From Arthrobacter bambusae (GTDB lineage: Bacteria > Actinomycetota > Actinomycetes > Actinomycetales > Micrococcaceae): a stretch of 64,000 bases of DNA. Below the pieces are notes generated by a model, which made no database searches, had not been told where the DNA came from, and saw only the letters and a program-made list of their open reading frames with translations. Below are positions 53,055 to 62,956 of the stretch, piece after piece (position 1 is the first letter of the stretch; each line of letters begins with the position of its first letter). A program made the translations under genes and the position numbers. The stretch covers positions 1-64,000 of the forward strand of contig NZ_JAUSSZ010000001.1 in assembly GCF_030812595.1 (NCBI RefSeq), in the 5' to 3' direction.

Positions 53055-55910
53055 ATGAGCACTGTGGACAGCTTCGGTTCCAAAGGCGTACTGAATGTAG
53101 CCGGCACCGATTATGAAATTTTCCGGTTGAACTCCGTTGAGGGCGCAGACCGCCTTCCGTTCAGCCTTAAGGTATTGCTTGAAAACCTCCTGCGGACGGA
53201 AGATGGCGCCAATATTACGGCCGACCACGTCCGCGCGCTGGCGGGCTGGGATCCGAACGCCCAGCCGGACACCGAGATCCAGTTCACCCCGGCCCGAGTC
53301 ATCATGCAGGACTTCACCGGGGTTCCCTGTGTTGTTGACCTTGCCACCATGCGTGAAGCCATCAAGGACCTCGGCGGCGACCCCAAGCGCGTCAACCCGC
53401 TGGCTCCTGCCGAGATGGTCATCGACCACTCGGTGCAGATCGACGCCTTCGGCAACTCCGGCGCCCTCGAGCGCAACATGGAGATCGAATACCAGCGCAA
53501 CGGCGAGCGTTACCAGTTCCTGCGCTGGGGTCAGACCGCTTTCGACGACTTCAAGGTTGTTCCCCCGGGAACCGGCATCGTCCACCAGGTCAATATCGAA
53601 TATCTGGCACGCACGGTGATGACGCGTGAAGTGGACACCGAGACAGGCACAGTCCTGCGCGCCTACCCCGACACCTGCGTCGGCACGGACTCGCACACCA
53701 CCATGGTCAACGGCCTGGGCGTGCTGGGCTGGGGCGTAGGCGGCATCGAAGCCGAGGCTGCCATGCTGGGCCAGCCCGTCTCCATGCTGATCCCGCGCGT
53801 TGTCGGCTTCAAGCTCACGGGCTCCATCCCCGCCGGCGCTACCGCCACCGACGTCGTCCTGACCATCACCGAGCAGCTTCGCAACCACGGTGTGGTCGGC
53901 AAGTTCGTGGAGTTCTACGGCGAAGGCGTTGCGGCTGTGCCGCTGGCCAACCGCGCCACAATCGGCAACATGAGCCCGGAGTTCGGTTCCACGGCAGCGA
54001 TGTTCCCGATCGACGATGTCACGCTCGAGTACTTGCGCCTCACCGGCCGCTCCGAGCAGAACGTCGCCCTGGTCGAGGCCTACGCGAAGGAACAGGGCCT
54101 CTGGCACGATCCCTCGCGCGAGATCAAGTTCTCCGAGTACCTCGAACTCGACCTGTCCACGGTTGTCCCCTCGATCTCTGGCCCGAAGCGTCCCCAGGAC
54201 CGCATCATCCTCACGGAAGCCAAGGACGAGTTCCGCCACGACCTCCTCAACTATGTTTCGCACAACGCCGACGCCGGTACCTTGGACGAATCCCTTGAGG
54301 AGAGCTTCCCGGCTTCGGACCCGCCCTCATTCACGCAGGCGGACACCCACGTGACGGACACGGACCGCGTACCGCCGATCTACTCCGCAGCGCACGGCGC
54401 TGCCGGCCGGGTTTCCAACGCGGTCAAAGTGACCACCGCTGACGGGCGCGAATTCGAACTGGACCACGGTGCGGTCTCGATCGCTTCGATCACGTCCTGC
54501 ACCAACACGTCCAACCCCTCCGTGATGCTGGCTGCCGCGCTGCTCGCCCGCAACGCCGTCGACAAGGGCCTCACCTCCAAGCCGTGGGTCAAGACGTCGG
54601 TCGCTCCCGGCTCCAAGGTGGTCACCGACTACTACGAGAAGTCCGGCCTGACCCCCTACTTGGAGAAGCTCGGCTTCTACATCGTGGGCTACGGTTGCGC
54701 AACCTGCATCGGCAACTCCGGACCGCTCGACGCCGAAATCTCCGAGGCCATCCAGGCCAACGACCTTTCCGTCACGGCTGTCCTGTCCGGCAACCGCAAC
54801 TTCGAAGGCCGCATCAACCCGGACGTCAAGATGAACTATCTGGCCTCCCCGCCGCTGGTCATTGCCTACGCCCTGGCCGGAACCATGGACTTCGACTTCG
54901 ACGCCGATCCGCTGGGCCAGGACGAGGACGGCAACGATGTCTTCTTGAAGGACATCTGGCCGAACCCTGTCGAGGTCCAGAAGGTCATCGATTCGTCGAT
55001 CGACAAGGAAATGTTCGCCCGTGGCTACGAAGGCGTCTTCGAAGGCGACGAGCGCTGGAAGGCACTCGAGACTCCCGCAGGCGACACCTTCGCCTGGGAC
55101 GCCAAGTCCACGTATGTCCGCAAGCCCCCATACTTCGAAGGCATGAAGGCGCAGCCGGATCCGGTATCGGACATTGCTGGTGCCCGCGTGCTGCTGAAGC
55201 TCGGCGATTCCGTCACCACGGACCACATCTCCCCGGCCGGCTCCTTCAAGTCGGACACTCCGGCAGGCCAGTACCTCCTGGCCAACGGTGTGGAGCGCAA
55301 GGACTTCAACTCCTACGGTTCACGCCGTGGAAACCACGAGGTCATGATCCGCGGAACCTTCGCGAACATCCGCATCAAGAACCAGCTGCTCGCTGACTTC
55401 AACGACGGTGCGGGCGTCGAGGGCGGCTTCACCCGCGACTTCACGCAGGCGGACGGCCCCCAGGCCTACGTTTACGACGCTGCCCAGAACTACCAGGCTG
55501 CCGGAACCCCGCTGGTGGTCCTGGCAGGCAAGGAGTACGGCTCCGGCTCGTCCCGCGACTGGGCTGCCAAGGGAACCGCGCTCCTGGGCGTGAAGGCTGT
55601 CATCGCCGAAAGCTACGAGCGCATCCACCGCTCCAACCTCATCGGAATGGGCGTCCTCCCGCTGCAGTACCCGGCCGGCGAATCCGCTGCGTCCCTGGGG
55701 CTGTCCGGCACGGAAACGTTCTCCGTCGAGGGCGTCACCGAGCTGAACGAGGGCCGGACGCCGAGGACGCTCAAGGTCACGGCAACGGCAGAGGACGGCA
55801 GCACCACGTCCTTCGACGCTGTATTGCGCATCGACACCCCCGGCGAAGCGGACTACTACCGCAACGGCGGCATCCTGCAGTACGTTCTGCGCCAAATTTC
55901 GGCACACTAG
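53055..55910 (+). CDS. acnA: Aconitate hydratase AcnA
   Basis: This 951-aa 4Fe-4S enzyme interconverts citrate and isocitrate in the TCA cycle. The cluster ligands are Cys482 ([11 protein letters not shown]), Cys548 and Cys551 ([10 protein letters not shown]). The swivelling C-terminal domain has [13 protein letters not shown] and [20 protein letters not shown]. The protein is longer than E. coli AcnA because of an insertion of about 45 residues (about 405-455) containing [26 protein letters not shown] lies just before the ATG. It is monocistronic, with an excellent terminator. Confidence 0.96.
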   Translation: MSTVDSFGSKGVLNVAGTDYEIFRLNSVEGADRLPFSLKVLLENLLRTEDGANITADHVRALAGWDPNAQPDTEIQFTPARVIMQDFTGVPCVVDLATMREAIKDLGGDPKRVNPLAPAEMVIDHSVQIDAFGNSGALERNMEIEYQRNGERYQFLRWGQTAFDDFKVVPPGTGIVHQVNIEYLARTVMTREVDTETGTVLRAYPDTCVGTDSHTTMVNGLGVLGWGVGGIEAEAAMLGQPVSMLIPRVVGFKLTGSIPAGATATDVVLTITEQLRNHGVVGKFVEFYGEGVAAVPLANRATIGNMSPEFGSTAAMFPIDDVTLEYLRLTGRSEQNVALVEAYAKEQGLWHDPSREIKFSEYLELDLSTVVPSISGPKRPQDRIILTEAKDEFRHDLLNYVSHNADAGTLDESLEESFPASDPPSFTQADTHVTDTDRVPPIYSAAHGAAGRVSNAVKVTTADGREFELDHGAVSIASITSCTNTSNPSVMLAAALLARNAVDKGLTSKPWVKTSVAPGSKVVTDYYEKSGLTPYLEKLGFYIVGYGCATCIGNSGPLDAEISEAIQANDLSVTAVLSGNRNFEGRINPDVKMNYLASPPLVIAYALAGTMDFDFDADPLGQDEDGNDVFLKDIWPNPVEVQKVIDSSIDKEMFARGYEGVFEGDERWKALETPAGDTFAWDAKSTYVRKPPYFEGMKAQPDPVSDIAGARVLLKLGDSVTTDHISPAGSFKSDTPAGQYLLANGVERKDFNSYGSRRGNHEVMIRGTFANIRIKNQLLADFNDGAGVEGGFTRDFTQADGPQAYVYDAAQNYQAAGTPLVVLAGKEYGSGSSRDWAAKGTALLGVKAVIAESYERIHRSNLIGMGVLPLQYPAGESAASLGLSGTETFSVEGVTELNEGRTPRTLKVTATAEDGSTTSFDAVLRIDTPGEADYYRNGGILQYVLRQISAH

Positions 55911-55978
55911 CGCAGGGTCCATACGAGAGGATCTGGTCGCTGGCTCGCTGCTATGGGCGGTCATACCAGATTCTCGTA

Positions 55979-56016
55979 CAAGCGCTCCGCCAGGCTTCGG
56001 CCTGGCGGAGCGCTTG
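55979..56016. terminator. acnA terminator with UUCG tetraloop
   Basis: CAAGCGCTCCGCCAGGC (55979-55995) pairs perfectly with GCCTGGCGGAGCGCTTG (56000-56016), a 17-bp stem closed by TTCG. It is followed by CTGTTTC. Confidence 0.9.
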
Positions 56017-56187
56017 CTGTTTCATGCTTATCGAGTACTGGCCGGTCCTGCTGACACTGATCCGCCCTTACCCCGAACCTGCTTTGGGGCGGGCACACCG
56101 CCACGCGAGCGACTAGAAGGTGGCTGACTCCCGCTGAACGTTTGATGGCGGCGGCTCGTCAACCCACAGTTAGGCTCGCTCGGCAGC

Positions 56188-58830
56188 ATGTGGGCGATGG
56201 CCGCCGGGCAGAAGCCCAAACCTGCAGTGGCGCGATTGCTACTTTCAAGTGCCGGAATACCCGACGGGTCGCTTGTGTGGTACTTTGCGCAGGAACTAGT
56301 CGGGGGCTTGCCGAAGATTCGGGGCCTGTTTATTGGGGGGAATCGTTGGTTTTTTTGGAGTGCACGGATCAGGCGTGGAATGGCCAGTGTGGCGGCCACC
56401 GTGGGTGTCCTGCTGTTTTTGTCTGGCCTTTCGGTACCTGGAGCGAAGGCGGATACAACATCGGCTCCGGCCCCAACGCCTGTCGCGCTGATGGATGCCA
56501 CGTCGAAGCCCAGCACGGAGGGTTCGTTTGTTTCTGTGGCCCCGGCTCGGTTCTTGGATACCCGAAACAGTGCACCAGCTAGTCCGGACGGGACGGTGAC
56601 CTTCCAGGTCGGTGGGGTCAGCGGGATCCCGGCCGACGCTGCGGCGGTGGTCTTTAACCTAACTGTCACCGGCCCGCAGTCGTTCGGTTTCATAGCCGCC
56701 TACGCCTCAGGAACTGCCCGGCCGAACTCCTCCAACGTGAACTTCGTGAGCGGCCAGACTGTGGCGAATTCCGTCACGGTCCCAGTCGGTGCCGACGGCA
56801 AAGTCACCCTCTTCAACCGCTCATCAGGCAGCACCCAACTGATCGCCGATGTCTTCGGTTACTACCTTCCCGGTAAGCCGACGGTACCGGGAGCCTTCGT
56901 GCCCGTGGTCCCCGATAGGCTCTTGGACACCCGAACCGGCGCTTCTGTGGGCCCTTACGGGACTATTTCCTTCCGGGTCGGTGGCGTGGATGGGATTCCG
57001 GCGGCGGTCTCCGGCGTTATATTCAACCTCACAGTGACCAACCCGACGTCGTTCGGACACATCACTGCCTACGCTTCGGGTACCCCGCGGCCGGACTCAT
57101 CAAATGTGAACTTCTCGAGCGGCCAGACGGTCCCTAACTCGGTGACCGTTCCTGTCGGCGCAGACGGTAAAGTCACATTGTTCAACAGCTCTTCCGGCAC
57201 CGCCCAGTTCATCGCCGACGTCGCTGGCTACTACATTGCCGGGAACTCGAGCGTGGCGGGTGCGTTCGTTCCCGTAGCGCCGGTCCGATTCTTAGACACT
57301 CGTACCAAGGGGCCAGTGGGGGCTGATGGGGTGGTGTCATTCCAAGTTGGTGGGGTGAAGGGGATTCCGTCAAATGCTGCGGCGGTTACTTTCAACCTCA
57401 CAGTCACTGGACCAAAGTCGTACGGGTTTATTGCCGCCTACGCTTCTGGGACGGATCGGCCGGGTTCCTCCAATGTGAATTTTTTGGCGGGACAGACGGT
57501 CCCGAACTCCGTCACAGTCCCTATCGGTTCCGATGGAAAGATCACCCTCTTCAACCGATCCTCCGCCACCACCCAACTGATTGCGGATGTCTCTGGCTAT
57601 TACCTCCCCGGTGCAACTACGAGCTCGGTAGCCGTCTGGGGCTCAAACATGTCTGGGCAGCTTGGAAATGGCAACTTTACGGACAGTACTTCGGTGACCC
57701 GTGTTTCGGGCTTGACGGATGTGGTGATGGTTGCTCAAGGTCGCGCCAGCAGGTACGCGTTGCTGGCTGACGGTACGGTTTGGGCATGGGGCTATAACGA
57801 CAGAGGCCAACTGGGCGACGGCACTATCGATTACCGCAATATCCCCGTCAAGGTTGCTGGCCTAGCGGGGGTCAGCTCCATTGTTGCCGACACCGACAAC
57901 GCCTATGCGCTATTGGCTGATGGGACGGTCCGGGCTTGGGGTGACAACTACTACGGTCAGTTGGGAAACGGCACCACCGGCTACAGCAGTACCACGGGCT
58001 ATAACAGTGCCACAGCCTACAGCAGTACCCCGGTCCGGGTTGCTGGCCTGACTGGGGTTGCCTCCATCTCCGCTACTTTTCTGTCCGCCTATGCGTTGTT
58101 GGCTGACGGGACGGTTCGGGCTTGGGGGTACAACTACGACGGTCAACTTGGAAACGGCACCACAATCGACAAGAGCGTTCCGGTCCAGGTCGCGGGACTC
58201 ACACGCGTCGAGTCAATCTCTGTTTATTATCAAAACGCCTACGCGCTGCTCACCGATGGAACGGTTCGTGCCTGGGGCTCCAACCTTAACGGCCAGCTGG
58301 GTTTCGGCCCTTCTAGGGGCAGCAGCACTCCTGTCCAGGTCGCAGGCATCACCGGCGTTTCCTCAGTTACTGCCTCCGGGGGAGTTGCTTACGCTCTGCT
58401 CACAGATGGCACGGTTCGTGCTTGGGGCACAAACCGTGCCGGTGAACTGGGCAACGGCTCCGCAAGCGAGACAAGCAGTTTCCCCGTTCAGGTCAGTGGC
58501 CTCACCAGTGTCGCCTCGGTCACGTCCAAATACGGCACCGCATATGCAGTACTGGCTGACGGGACGGTCCGCGCCTGGGGCTCCAACGCGAATGGGCAGC
58601 TTGGCAACGGGACTACCACAAATACCCGTTCCCCGAATCGAGTCACAGCTCTAACCGGAGTTGCTTCAGTCACGACAAACGGATTCAGCACGTACGCACG
58701 GTTGACCGACGGGTCCGTCCGAGCCTGGGGTTATAACGGGGAAGGCCAACTCGGAAATGGTGCCACCAGCAGCAGCAGCACTCCTGTGCGGGTCCCAGGG
58801 CTCATGAATGTTGCGCGTCTCGCCTTGTAG
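56188..58830 (+). CDS. Secreted RCC1-repeat protein with three FLDTR modules
   Basis: The frame (880 codons) encodes a secreted or surface protein. A signal peptide ends near GAKA-DTTS (about residue 88). The basic RIRR before its hydrophobic core lies upstream of the ATG at 56380, so that ATG is probably not the start; the true start (TTG at 56308 or ATG at 56188) is unresolved. Three repeats of about 123 residues follow (starting near 111, 234 and 357), each opening with APARFLDTR or a variant and ending in IADVxGYY. About seven RCC1 blades of the type VRAWGYNxxGQLGNG run from 480 to the end, probably a beta-propeller. Codon usage is less GC-biased than in neighbours. Function unknown. Confidence 0.85.
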   Translation: MWAMAAGQKPKPAVARLLLSSAGIPDGSLVWYFAQELVGGLPKIRGLFIGGNRWFFWSARIRRGMASVAATVGVLLFLSGLSVPGAKADTTSAPAPTPVALMDATSKPSTEGSFVSVAPARFLDTRNSAPASPDGTVTFQVGGVSGIPADAAAVVFNLTVTGPQSFGFIAAYASGTARPNSSNVNFVSGQTVANSVTVPVGADGKVTLFNRSSGSTQLIADVFGYYLPGKPTVPGAFVPVVPDRLLDTRTGASVGPYGTISFRVGGVDGIPAAVSGVIFNLTVTNPTSFGHITAYASGTPRPDSSNVNFSSGQTVPNSVTVPVGADGKVTLFNSSSGTAQFIADVAGYYIAGNSSVAGAFVPVAPVRFLDTRTKGPVGADGVVSFQVGGVKGIPSNAAAVTFNLTVTGPKSYGFIAAYASGTDRPGSSNVNFLAGQTVPNSVTVPIGSDGKITLFNRSSATTQLIADVSGYYLPGATTSSVAVWGSNMSGQLGNGNFTDSTSVTRVSGLTDVVMVAQGRASRYALLADGTVWAWGYNDRGQLGDGTIDYRNIPVKVAGLAGVSSIVADTDNAYALLADGTVRAWGDNYYGQLGNGTTGYSSTTGYNSATAYSSTPVRVAGLTGVASISATFLSAYALLADGTVRAWGYNYDGQLGNGTTIDKSVPVQVAGLTRVESISVYYQNAYALLTDGTVRAWGSNLNGQLGFGPSRGSSTPVQVAGITGVSSVTASGGVAYALLTDGTVRAWGTNRAGELGNGSASETSSFPVQVSGLTSVASVTSKYGTAYAVLADGTVRAWGSNANGQLGNGTTTNTRSPNRVTALTGVASVTTNGFSTYARLTDGSVRAWGYNGEGQLGNGATSSSSTPVRVPGLMNVARLAL
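57969..58029 (+). repeat. In-frame microrepeat inside an RCC1 blade
   Basis: Three imperfect copies of an ACCGGCTACAGCAGT-like unit encode TTGYSS, TTGYNS and TAYSS in succession, lengthening one blade loop. The other blades lack it, so it is probably a recent slippage expansion. Confidence 0.6.
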
Positions 58831-58946
58831 GGAACTTGGAATCCGGCGGCAATCAACTAGACAAAAAGTGCGTTGTCGCAGCTACTGCCTGGCGGGCAGA
58901 GAAGCCCAGACCCCCAGGGTCGCTGAAATAGCCGTCCGAAGAGAAG

Positions 58947-58985
58947 CTACAGCCCCGACTGGTCATCGACCAGGCGGGGCTGTAG
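58947..58985. terminator. Terminator between the RCC1 gene and dxs
   Basis: The 18-nt arms at 58947-58964 and 58968-58985 pair with one A-G mismatch (CTACAGCCCCG and CGGGGCTGTAG outer stem, CTGGTC and GACCAG inner stem) around an ATC loop. TCTTTCC follows on the plus strand. Confidence 0.8.
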
Positions 58986-59056
58986 TCTTTCCTGCGGCTT
59001 GGTGCCGGTCGAGGCGTTAGAGTTGTATAGCACGTCATTACCCTAAGGAGGGGCCG

Positions 59057-61030
59057 TTGGGACTTTTGGAGACGATCCGGAACCCGCAGGACCTGAGCAA
59101 GCTCACCAGCCAGCAGTTGGAGCAGCTTGCAGGCGAGATCAGGACTTTCCTCATCACCAACGTCGCTCAAACGGGTGGCCACCTGGGACCGAACCTGGGG
59201 GTGGTGGAACTCACCATGGCCATCCACAAGGTCTTCGATTCGCCCCGCGACAGCATCGTCTTCGATACCGGTCACCAGTCCTATGTCCACAAATTGTTGA
59301 CCGGCAGGCAGGATTTCAGCACCCTCCGGCAGCAAGGGGGCATGTCCGGCTACCCCGATCGTGCCGAGTCCGAGCATGACATCGTGGAGAGTTCCCACGC
59401 CTCGTCTTCCTTGTCTTGGGCCGACGGTATCTCCCGGGCCCGCCAGTTGACCGGTGAGGGCGACCGCTGCGTTGTCGCCGTCGTCGGGGACGGCGCCCTG
59501 ACGGGCGGCATGGCGTGGGAGGCGATCAACAACATCGCCGCGGACAAACGACGCCGCGTGGTCATCGTCGTCAACGACAATGGGCGCTCCTATGCCCCCA
59601 CCGTCGGCGGCCTCGCCGACTACCTCGCTTCCCTGCGCCCCACGATCGATTCCTTCCGGGCCGCCCCCACCTACGAGGTGGTGTTGGACTGGTGGAAGAA
59701 GAAACTGCAGCGCGGCGGACCCCTCGGCCAGTTCACCTACCGGAGCCTGCATGCCATGAAGAAGGGCCTCAAGGATTGGTGGGCTCCGCAAGGCATGTTC
59801 GAAGACCTCGGCATGAAGTACATCGGCCCGGTGGACGGCCACAACGTGCGGGCCCTTGAGCACGCGCTCACTACCGCCCGCAACTACGGCGGCCCGGTGA
59901 TCGTGCACGCGATGACCGAAAAGGGCCACGGTTACGCGCCTGCCCTGGCCAACGAGGCGGACCAGTTCCACGCCGTCGGGATCATCGACCCCGAGACCGG
60001 CGAACCCACCGAAGCCGGCGGAGCCAGCTCGTGGACATCGGTGTTCGCCGAGGAAATAGCGGACATCGCCGATGAGCGCGAAGACATCGTAGGCATCACC
60101 GGGGCCATGCTGATTCCCGTCGGATTGCACAAGTTCGCGGAACGGCACCCGCAAAGGGTGATCGACGTCGGGATCGCCGAACAGCACGCCCTCACTTCGG
60201 CCGCAGGAATGGCCTTCGGTGGACTGCACCCCGTGGTCGCCGTCTACGCCACGTTCCTGAACCGCGCCTTCGACCAGCTCCTCATGGACGTTGCCCTGCA
60301 CAAAGCCGGAGTGACGGTTGTGTTGGACCGCGCCGGCGTGACCGGTCCGGACGGCGCCAGCCACCACGGAATGTGGGATATGGCGATGGTACAGATCGTT
60401 CCGGGGCTCCACCTCGCGGCTCCCCGCGATGCCAGCCGCCTGCGGGAAGAACTCCGCGAGGCCGTCGCCATCTCCGACGCACCTACCGTGGTCCGCTTTT
60501 CAAAGGGCAGCGTGGGAAGCGAGGTCGAAGCGATCGAGCGGCTTTCCGACGGCGTCGACGTGCTGGCGCGCCGCCCCGAAGGCTCCACGGAAAACGACGT
60601 GCTGATCGTCAGCGTCGGTGCGATGTCCGAACTCGCCCTCGACGTCGCATCCCGGCTTGGATCCCAGGGGATCAGTTCCACCGTGGTGGACCCGCGTTGG
60701 GTCCTTCCGGTACGCAAGTCCATCATCGCCCTCGCAGCGCGGCACCGTTTGGTGATCTGCATCGAAGACGGCGTCCGTGCGGGCGGCGTCGGCTCCAGGA
60801 TCCGCCAGGAGATGCGCGCGGCCGGCGTGGACACCGCCCTCAACGAAGTGGGGCTTCCGGTCGAATTCCTCGACCATGGGACCAGGAGCCAGGTTCTTGA
60901 GCGGGTGGGGCTCACCGCCCAACAGATAACGCACGACGTCGTCGCGCAGGTTCTGGGGACAAAGGTGCCTTTCGCGCGGCCCCTGCCAGGACAAGAGCAT
61001 CCCAGCACAGGGAGCCTGCCCAAGCTGTAA
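59057..61030 (+). CDS. dxs: 1-deoxy-D-xylulose-5-phosphate synthase
   Basis: This 657-aa thiamine-diphosphate enzyme condenses pyruvate and glyceraldehyde-3-phosphate, the first step of the MEP isoprenoid pathway. Motifs are [28 protein letters not shown], the TPP site [24 protein letters not shown], and in the transketolase half [17 protein letters not shown] and the [17 protein letters not shown] phosphate loop. The start is a TTG with AAGGAGG 6-7 nt upstream. The C-terminal 15 residues are an extra Pro/Ser tail. No riboswitch is visible upstream. Confidence 0.96.
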   Translation: MGLLETIRNPQDLSKLTSQQLEQLAGEIRTFLITNVAQTGGHLGPNLGVVELTMAIHKVFDSPRDSIVFDTGHQSYVHKLLTGRQDFSTLRQQGGMSGYPDRAESEHDIVESSHASSSLSWADGISRARQLTGEGDRCVVAVVGDGALTGGMAWEAINNIAADKRRRVVIVVNDNGRSYAPTVGGLADYLASLRPTIDSFRAAPTYEVVLDWWKKKLQRGGPLGQFTYRSLHAMKKGLKDWWAPQGMFEDLGMKYIGPVDGHNVRALEHALTTARNYGGPVIVHAMTEKGHGYAPALANEADQFHAVGIIDPETGEPTEAGGASSWTSVFAEEIADIADEREDIVGITGAMLIPVGLHKFAERHPQRVIDVGIAEQHALTSAAGMAFGGLHPVVAVYATFLNRAFDQLLMDVALHKAGVTVVLDRAGVTGPDGASHHGMWDMAMVQIVPGLHLAAPRDASRLREELREAVAISDAPTVVRFSKGSVGSEVEAIERLSDGVDVLARRPEGSTENDVLIVSVGAMSELALDVASRLGSQGISSTVVDPRWVLPVRKSIIALAARHRLVICIEDGVRAGGVGSRIRQEMRAAGVDTALNEVGLPVEFLDHGTRSQVLERVGLTAQQITHDVVAQVLGTKVPFARPLPGQEHPSTGSLPKL

Positions 61031-61123
61031 ACGGCTGTTCCGGGCGGAATCCAACAAACAGGCACCCTTCGACAGCGCGGGTCCAGGCATTACCTGCGCG
61101 GAGTGGTCCAGAAAAGGACAGGC

Positions 61124-61684
61124 ATGAGCGGCATCATCCGCACGTATAAACGCGACGACGAAGCAGTGCTGCATTTCCGCGAGGCGTGGTATGACGACGA
61201 ATTCAAGCAGTTCGTCATCAACCACGGGGTCGTGGGACACCAGAGCCGTACTGATGAAACGGACGTCGAGGACGAATCCGCCGTCGAAGGACTCATGACG
61301 GCCTTTGCCGCGCAATGCGAAGAGGACGGCTACGCAGAGATTCCCGAGACGGAGCAGTTTTGGGTGGTGGCGCAGATTGCGCTGAAGACGAAGGACGGCA
61401 CAGACCGGGACCGCTACCTTGAGCGCAAGGCCAAGGCCGCGCTGACAAGTGAACTCGCCTGGCGGGGCCTGGGTACCGTAGATCGATCCGATATCAGCGA
61501 CTCGAAGCTCAACATTTTCTGCCTGTGCCCGGACGTCAATAAGGCCGTCAACGCCATCAAGGTGTGCATCCGGGGAGAGGACCTGGACTTCACCAAGCTG
61601 AGCATCGCAGCGGCACCCCATGCTGAACCATCTGCATTCAAAGTAAAACACTCGCCGAAAACCGGTGCGGGCTTTACCCTCTAA
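61124..61684 (+). CDS. Conserved hypothetical protein, not recognised
   Basis: I do not recognise this 186-aa soluble protein. It begins MSGIIRTYKRDDEAVLHFREAWYDDEF, is acidic in the middle (TDVEDESAVEGLM...), and has a SELAWRGLGTVDRSDISDSKLNIFCLCPDV segment followed by a KVCIRGEDLDFTKLSIAAAP strand-rich end. There are no membrane helices or clear catalytic motif. AAAGGAC precedes the ATG at 61124, which I prefer to an in-frame ATG at 61103. A helix-hairpin-helix peptide gene follows after 30 nt, so they may share a transcript. Confidence 0.7.
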   Translation: MSGIIRTYKRDDEAVLHFREAWYDDEFKQFVINHGVVGHQSRTDETDVEDESAVEGLMTAFAAQCEEDGYAEIPETEQFWVVAQIALKTKDGTDRDRYLERKAKAALTSELAWRGLGTVDRSDISDSKLNIFCLCPDVNKAVNAIKVCIRGEDLDFTKLSIAAAPHAEPSAFKVKHSPKTGAGFTL

Positions 61685-61714
61685 GGACCACTTCACCGCT
61701 TCGAAGGGACAACC

Positions 61715-61930
61715 ATGGCGCCCAAGAGCAACTGGCCCGGACACACTCCGCTGCCCAAGGGCTTGTCCGCTCCCGCACGAAGGGCACTCGCCCACGAGGG
61801 CCTGGAAACCCTGGAGCAACTCGCCGAATTCGGTGAGGGGCGGGTGGCGGCCCTGCACGGTATGGGCCCCAAAGTCATGGCCCAGTTGCACGACGCGATG
61901 GAAGAAGCGGGAATCGTCTTCGGATCCTGA
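61715..61930 (+). CDS. Small helix-hairpin-helix DNA-binding-type protein
   Basis: This 71-aa protein has PLPKGLSAPARRALAHEGLETLEQLAEFGEGRVAALHGMGPKVMAQL, a helix-hairpin-helix pattern with the GMGPK hairpin seen in RNA polymerase alpha C-terminal domains and DNA repair proteins. It probably binds DNA or protein non-specifically. GAAGGGA precedes the ATG. No enzymatic part is present. It may be co-transcribed with the preceding unknown gene. Confidence 0.75.
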   Translation: MAPKSNWPGHTPLPKGLSAPARRALAHEGLETLEQLAEFGEGRVAALHGMGPKVMAQLHDAMEEAGIVFGS

Positions 61931-61956
61931 ACGCGGATCGGCCAGCGCAGGCGTTG

Positions 61957-61962
61957 TAGGGT
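61957..61962 (+). promoter_or_regulatory. Candidate -10 box of the aldo/keto reductase gene
   Basis: TAGGGT is 6 nt from the ATG at 61969. The same bases (AGGGTG) could instead be a weak ribosome site, so the case for a leaderless transcript is ambiguous. Confidence 0.25.
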
Positions 61963-61968
61963 GAAACC

Positions 61969-62946
61969 ATGACTGAATATCGCCGTCTTGGAAATTCCGG
62001 ATTAACCGTCTCAGTAGTCGGTTTGGGATGCAACAATCTCGGCCGGGCCAATACAGCCACGGAATCGCAGGAGGGCACCAACGCGGTGGTGCATGCCGCT
62101 TTGGAGGCCGGTGTGACCCTTTTCGACGTCGCGGACGTCTATGGCCGCGAGCCCGGCCTCAGTGAGACCATGCTGGGCGTCGCGCTGAAGGGCCGCAGGG
62201 ACGATGCCATCGTGGCCACCAAATTCGGCATGGACATGCACGGCGCCAACGGCAACGATTTTGGTGCCCGGGGATCGCGCCGCTACATCGTCCAGGCCGT
62301 CGAGGCATCGTTGCGCCGTCTCGGCACAGACTGGATTGACCTGTATCAGTACCACACCCCGGATCCTCTCACGCCTGTTGACGAGACCCTCGCCGCCCTC
62401 GATGAGCTTGTGACCAGCGGCAAGGTCCGGTACCTCGGCCATTCCAACCGTGCAGGCTGGCAGATCGCCGAAGCGGAATACGTCGCACGGACGCAAGGTG
62501 GTGCGCGGTTCATTTCGACGCAGAACCACTACAACCTGCTGGACCGTCGGGCGGAACTCGAAGTGCTGCCGGCTGCCCAGGCCTTCGGGCTCGGTGTCCT
62601 GCCGTATTTCCCCTTGGCAAACGGCCTCCTGACGGGCAAATACGCTCCGGGCAGCGCACCGGAAGGATCGCGCCTCAGCCACACGCGGACCAACATGGTC
62701 GACGACGCCGATTGGGCCCAGTTGGGCCGGTTCAGCCAGTTCGCCAAAGAGCGGGACCTGAACGAACTGCAGCTCGCCTTCTCCTGGCTGGCCGCACAGC
62801 CCGCGGTCAGCAGCGTTATTGCGGGAGCCACCCGCCCCGGGCAGATCATCGAAAACGCGCAAGCGGTGCGGTGGGTGCCGACGGCAGAAGAACGCGCAGA
62901 ATTGGATGACATCTTCCCGCGCACGCCCAAGGTCGCCCTTTTCTAA
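61969..62946 (+). CDS. Aldo/keto reductase
   Basis: This 325-aa NADPH-dependent TIM-barrel oxidoreductase has the catalytic tetrad in place: Asp53, Tyr58 (LFDVADVYG), Lys85 (VATKFG) and His129 (LYQYHTPDP). The cofactor segment near the C-terminus is SSVIAGATRPGQIIENAQAV. It resembles the YghZ/Kv-beta-type AKR group. The substrate is unknown. The nucleoside hydrolase gene starts 10 nt downstream, so they probably form an operon. Confidence 0.9.
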   Translation: MTEYRRLGNSGLTVSVVGLGCNNLGRANTATESQEGTNAVVHAALEAGVTLFDVADVYGREPGLSETMLGVALKGRRDDAIVATKFGMDMHGANGNDFGARGSRRYIVQAVEASLRRLGTDWIDLYQYHTPDPLTPVDETLAALDELVTSGKVRYLGHSNRAGWQIAEAEYVARTQGGARFISTQNHYNLLDRRAELEVLPAAQAFGLGVLPYFPLANGLLTGKYAPGSAPEGSRLSHTRTNMVDDADWAQLGRFSQFAKERDLNELQLAFSWLAAQPAVSSVIAGATRPGQIIENAQAVRWVPTAEERAELDDIFPRTPKVALF

Positions 62947-62956
62947 GGAGCGTTCC

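Noticed and set aside
58831..59056. Possible thiamine or other riboswitch upstream of dxs
   Set aside because: The region is explained by a terminator hairpin and a plain ribosome site; no conserved THI-box elements are visible.
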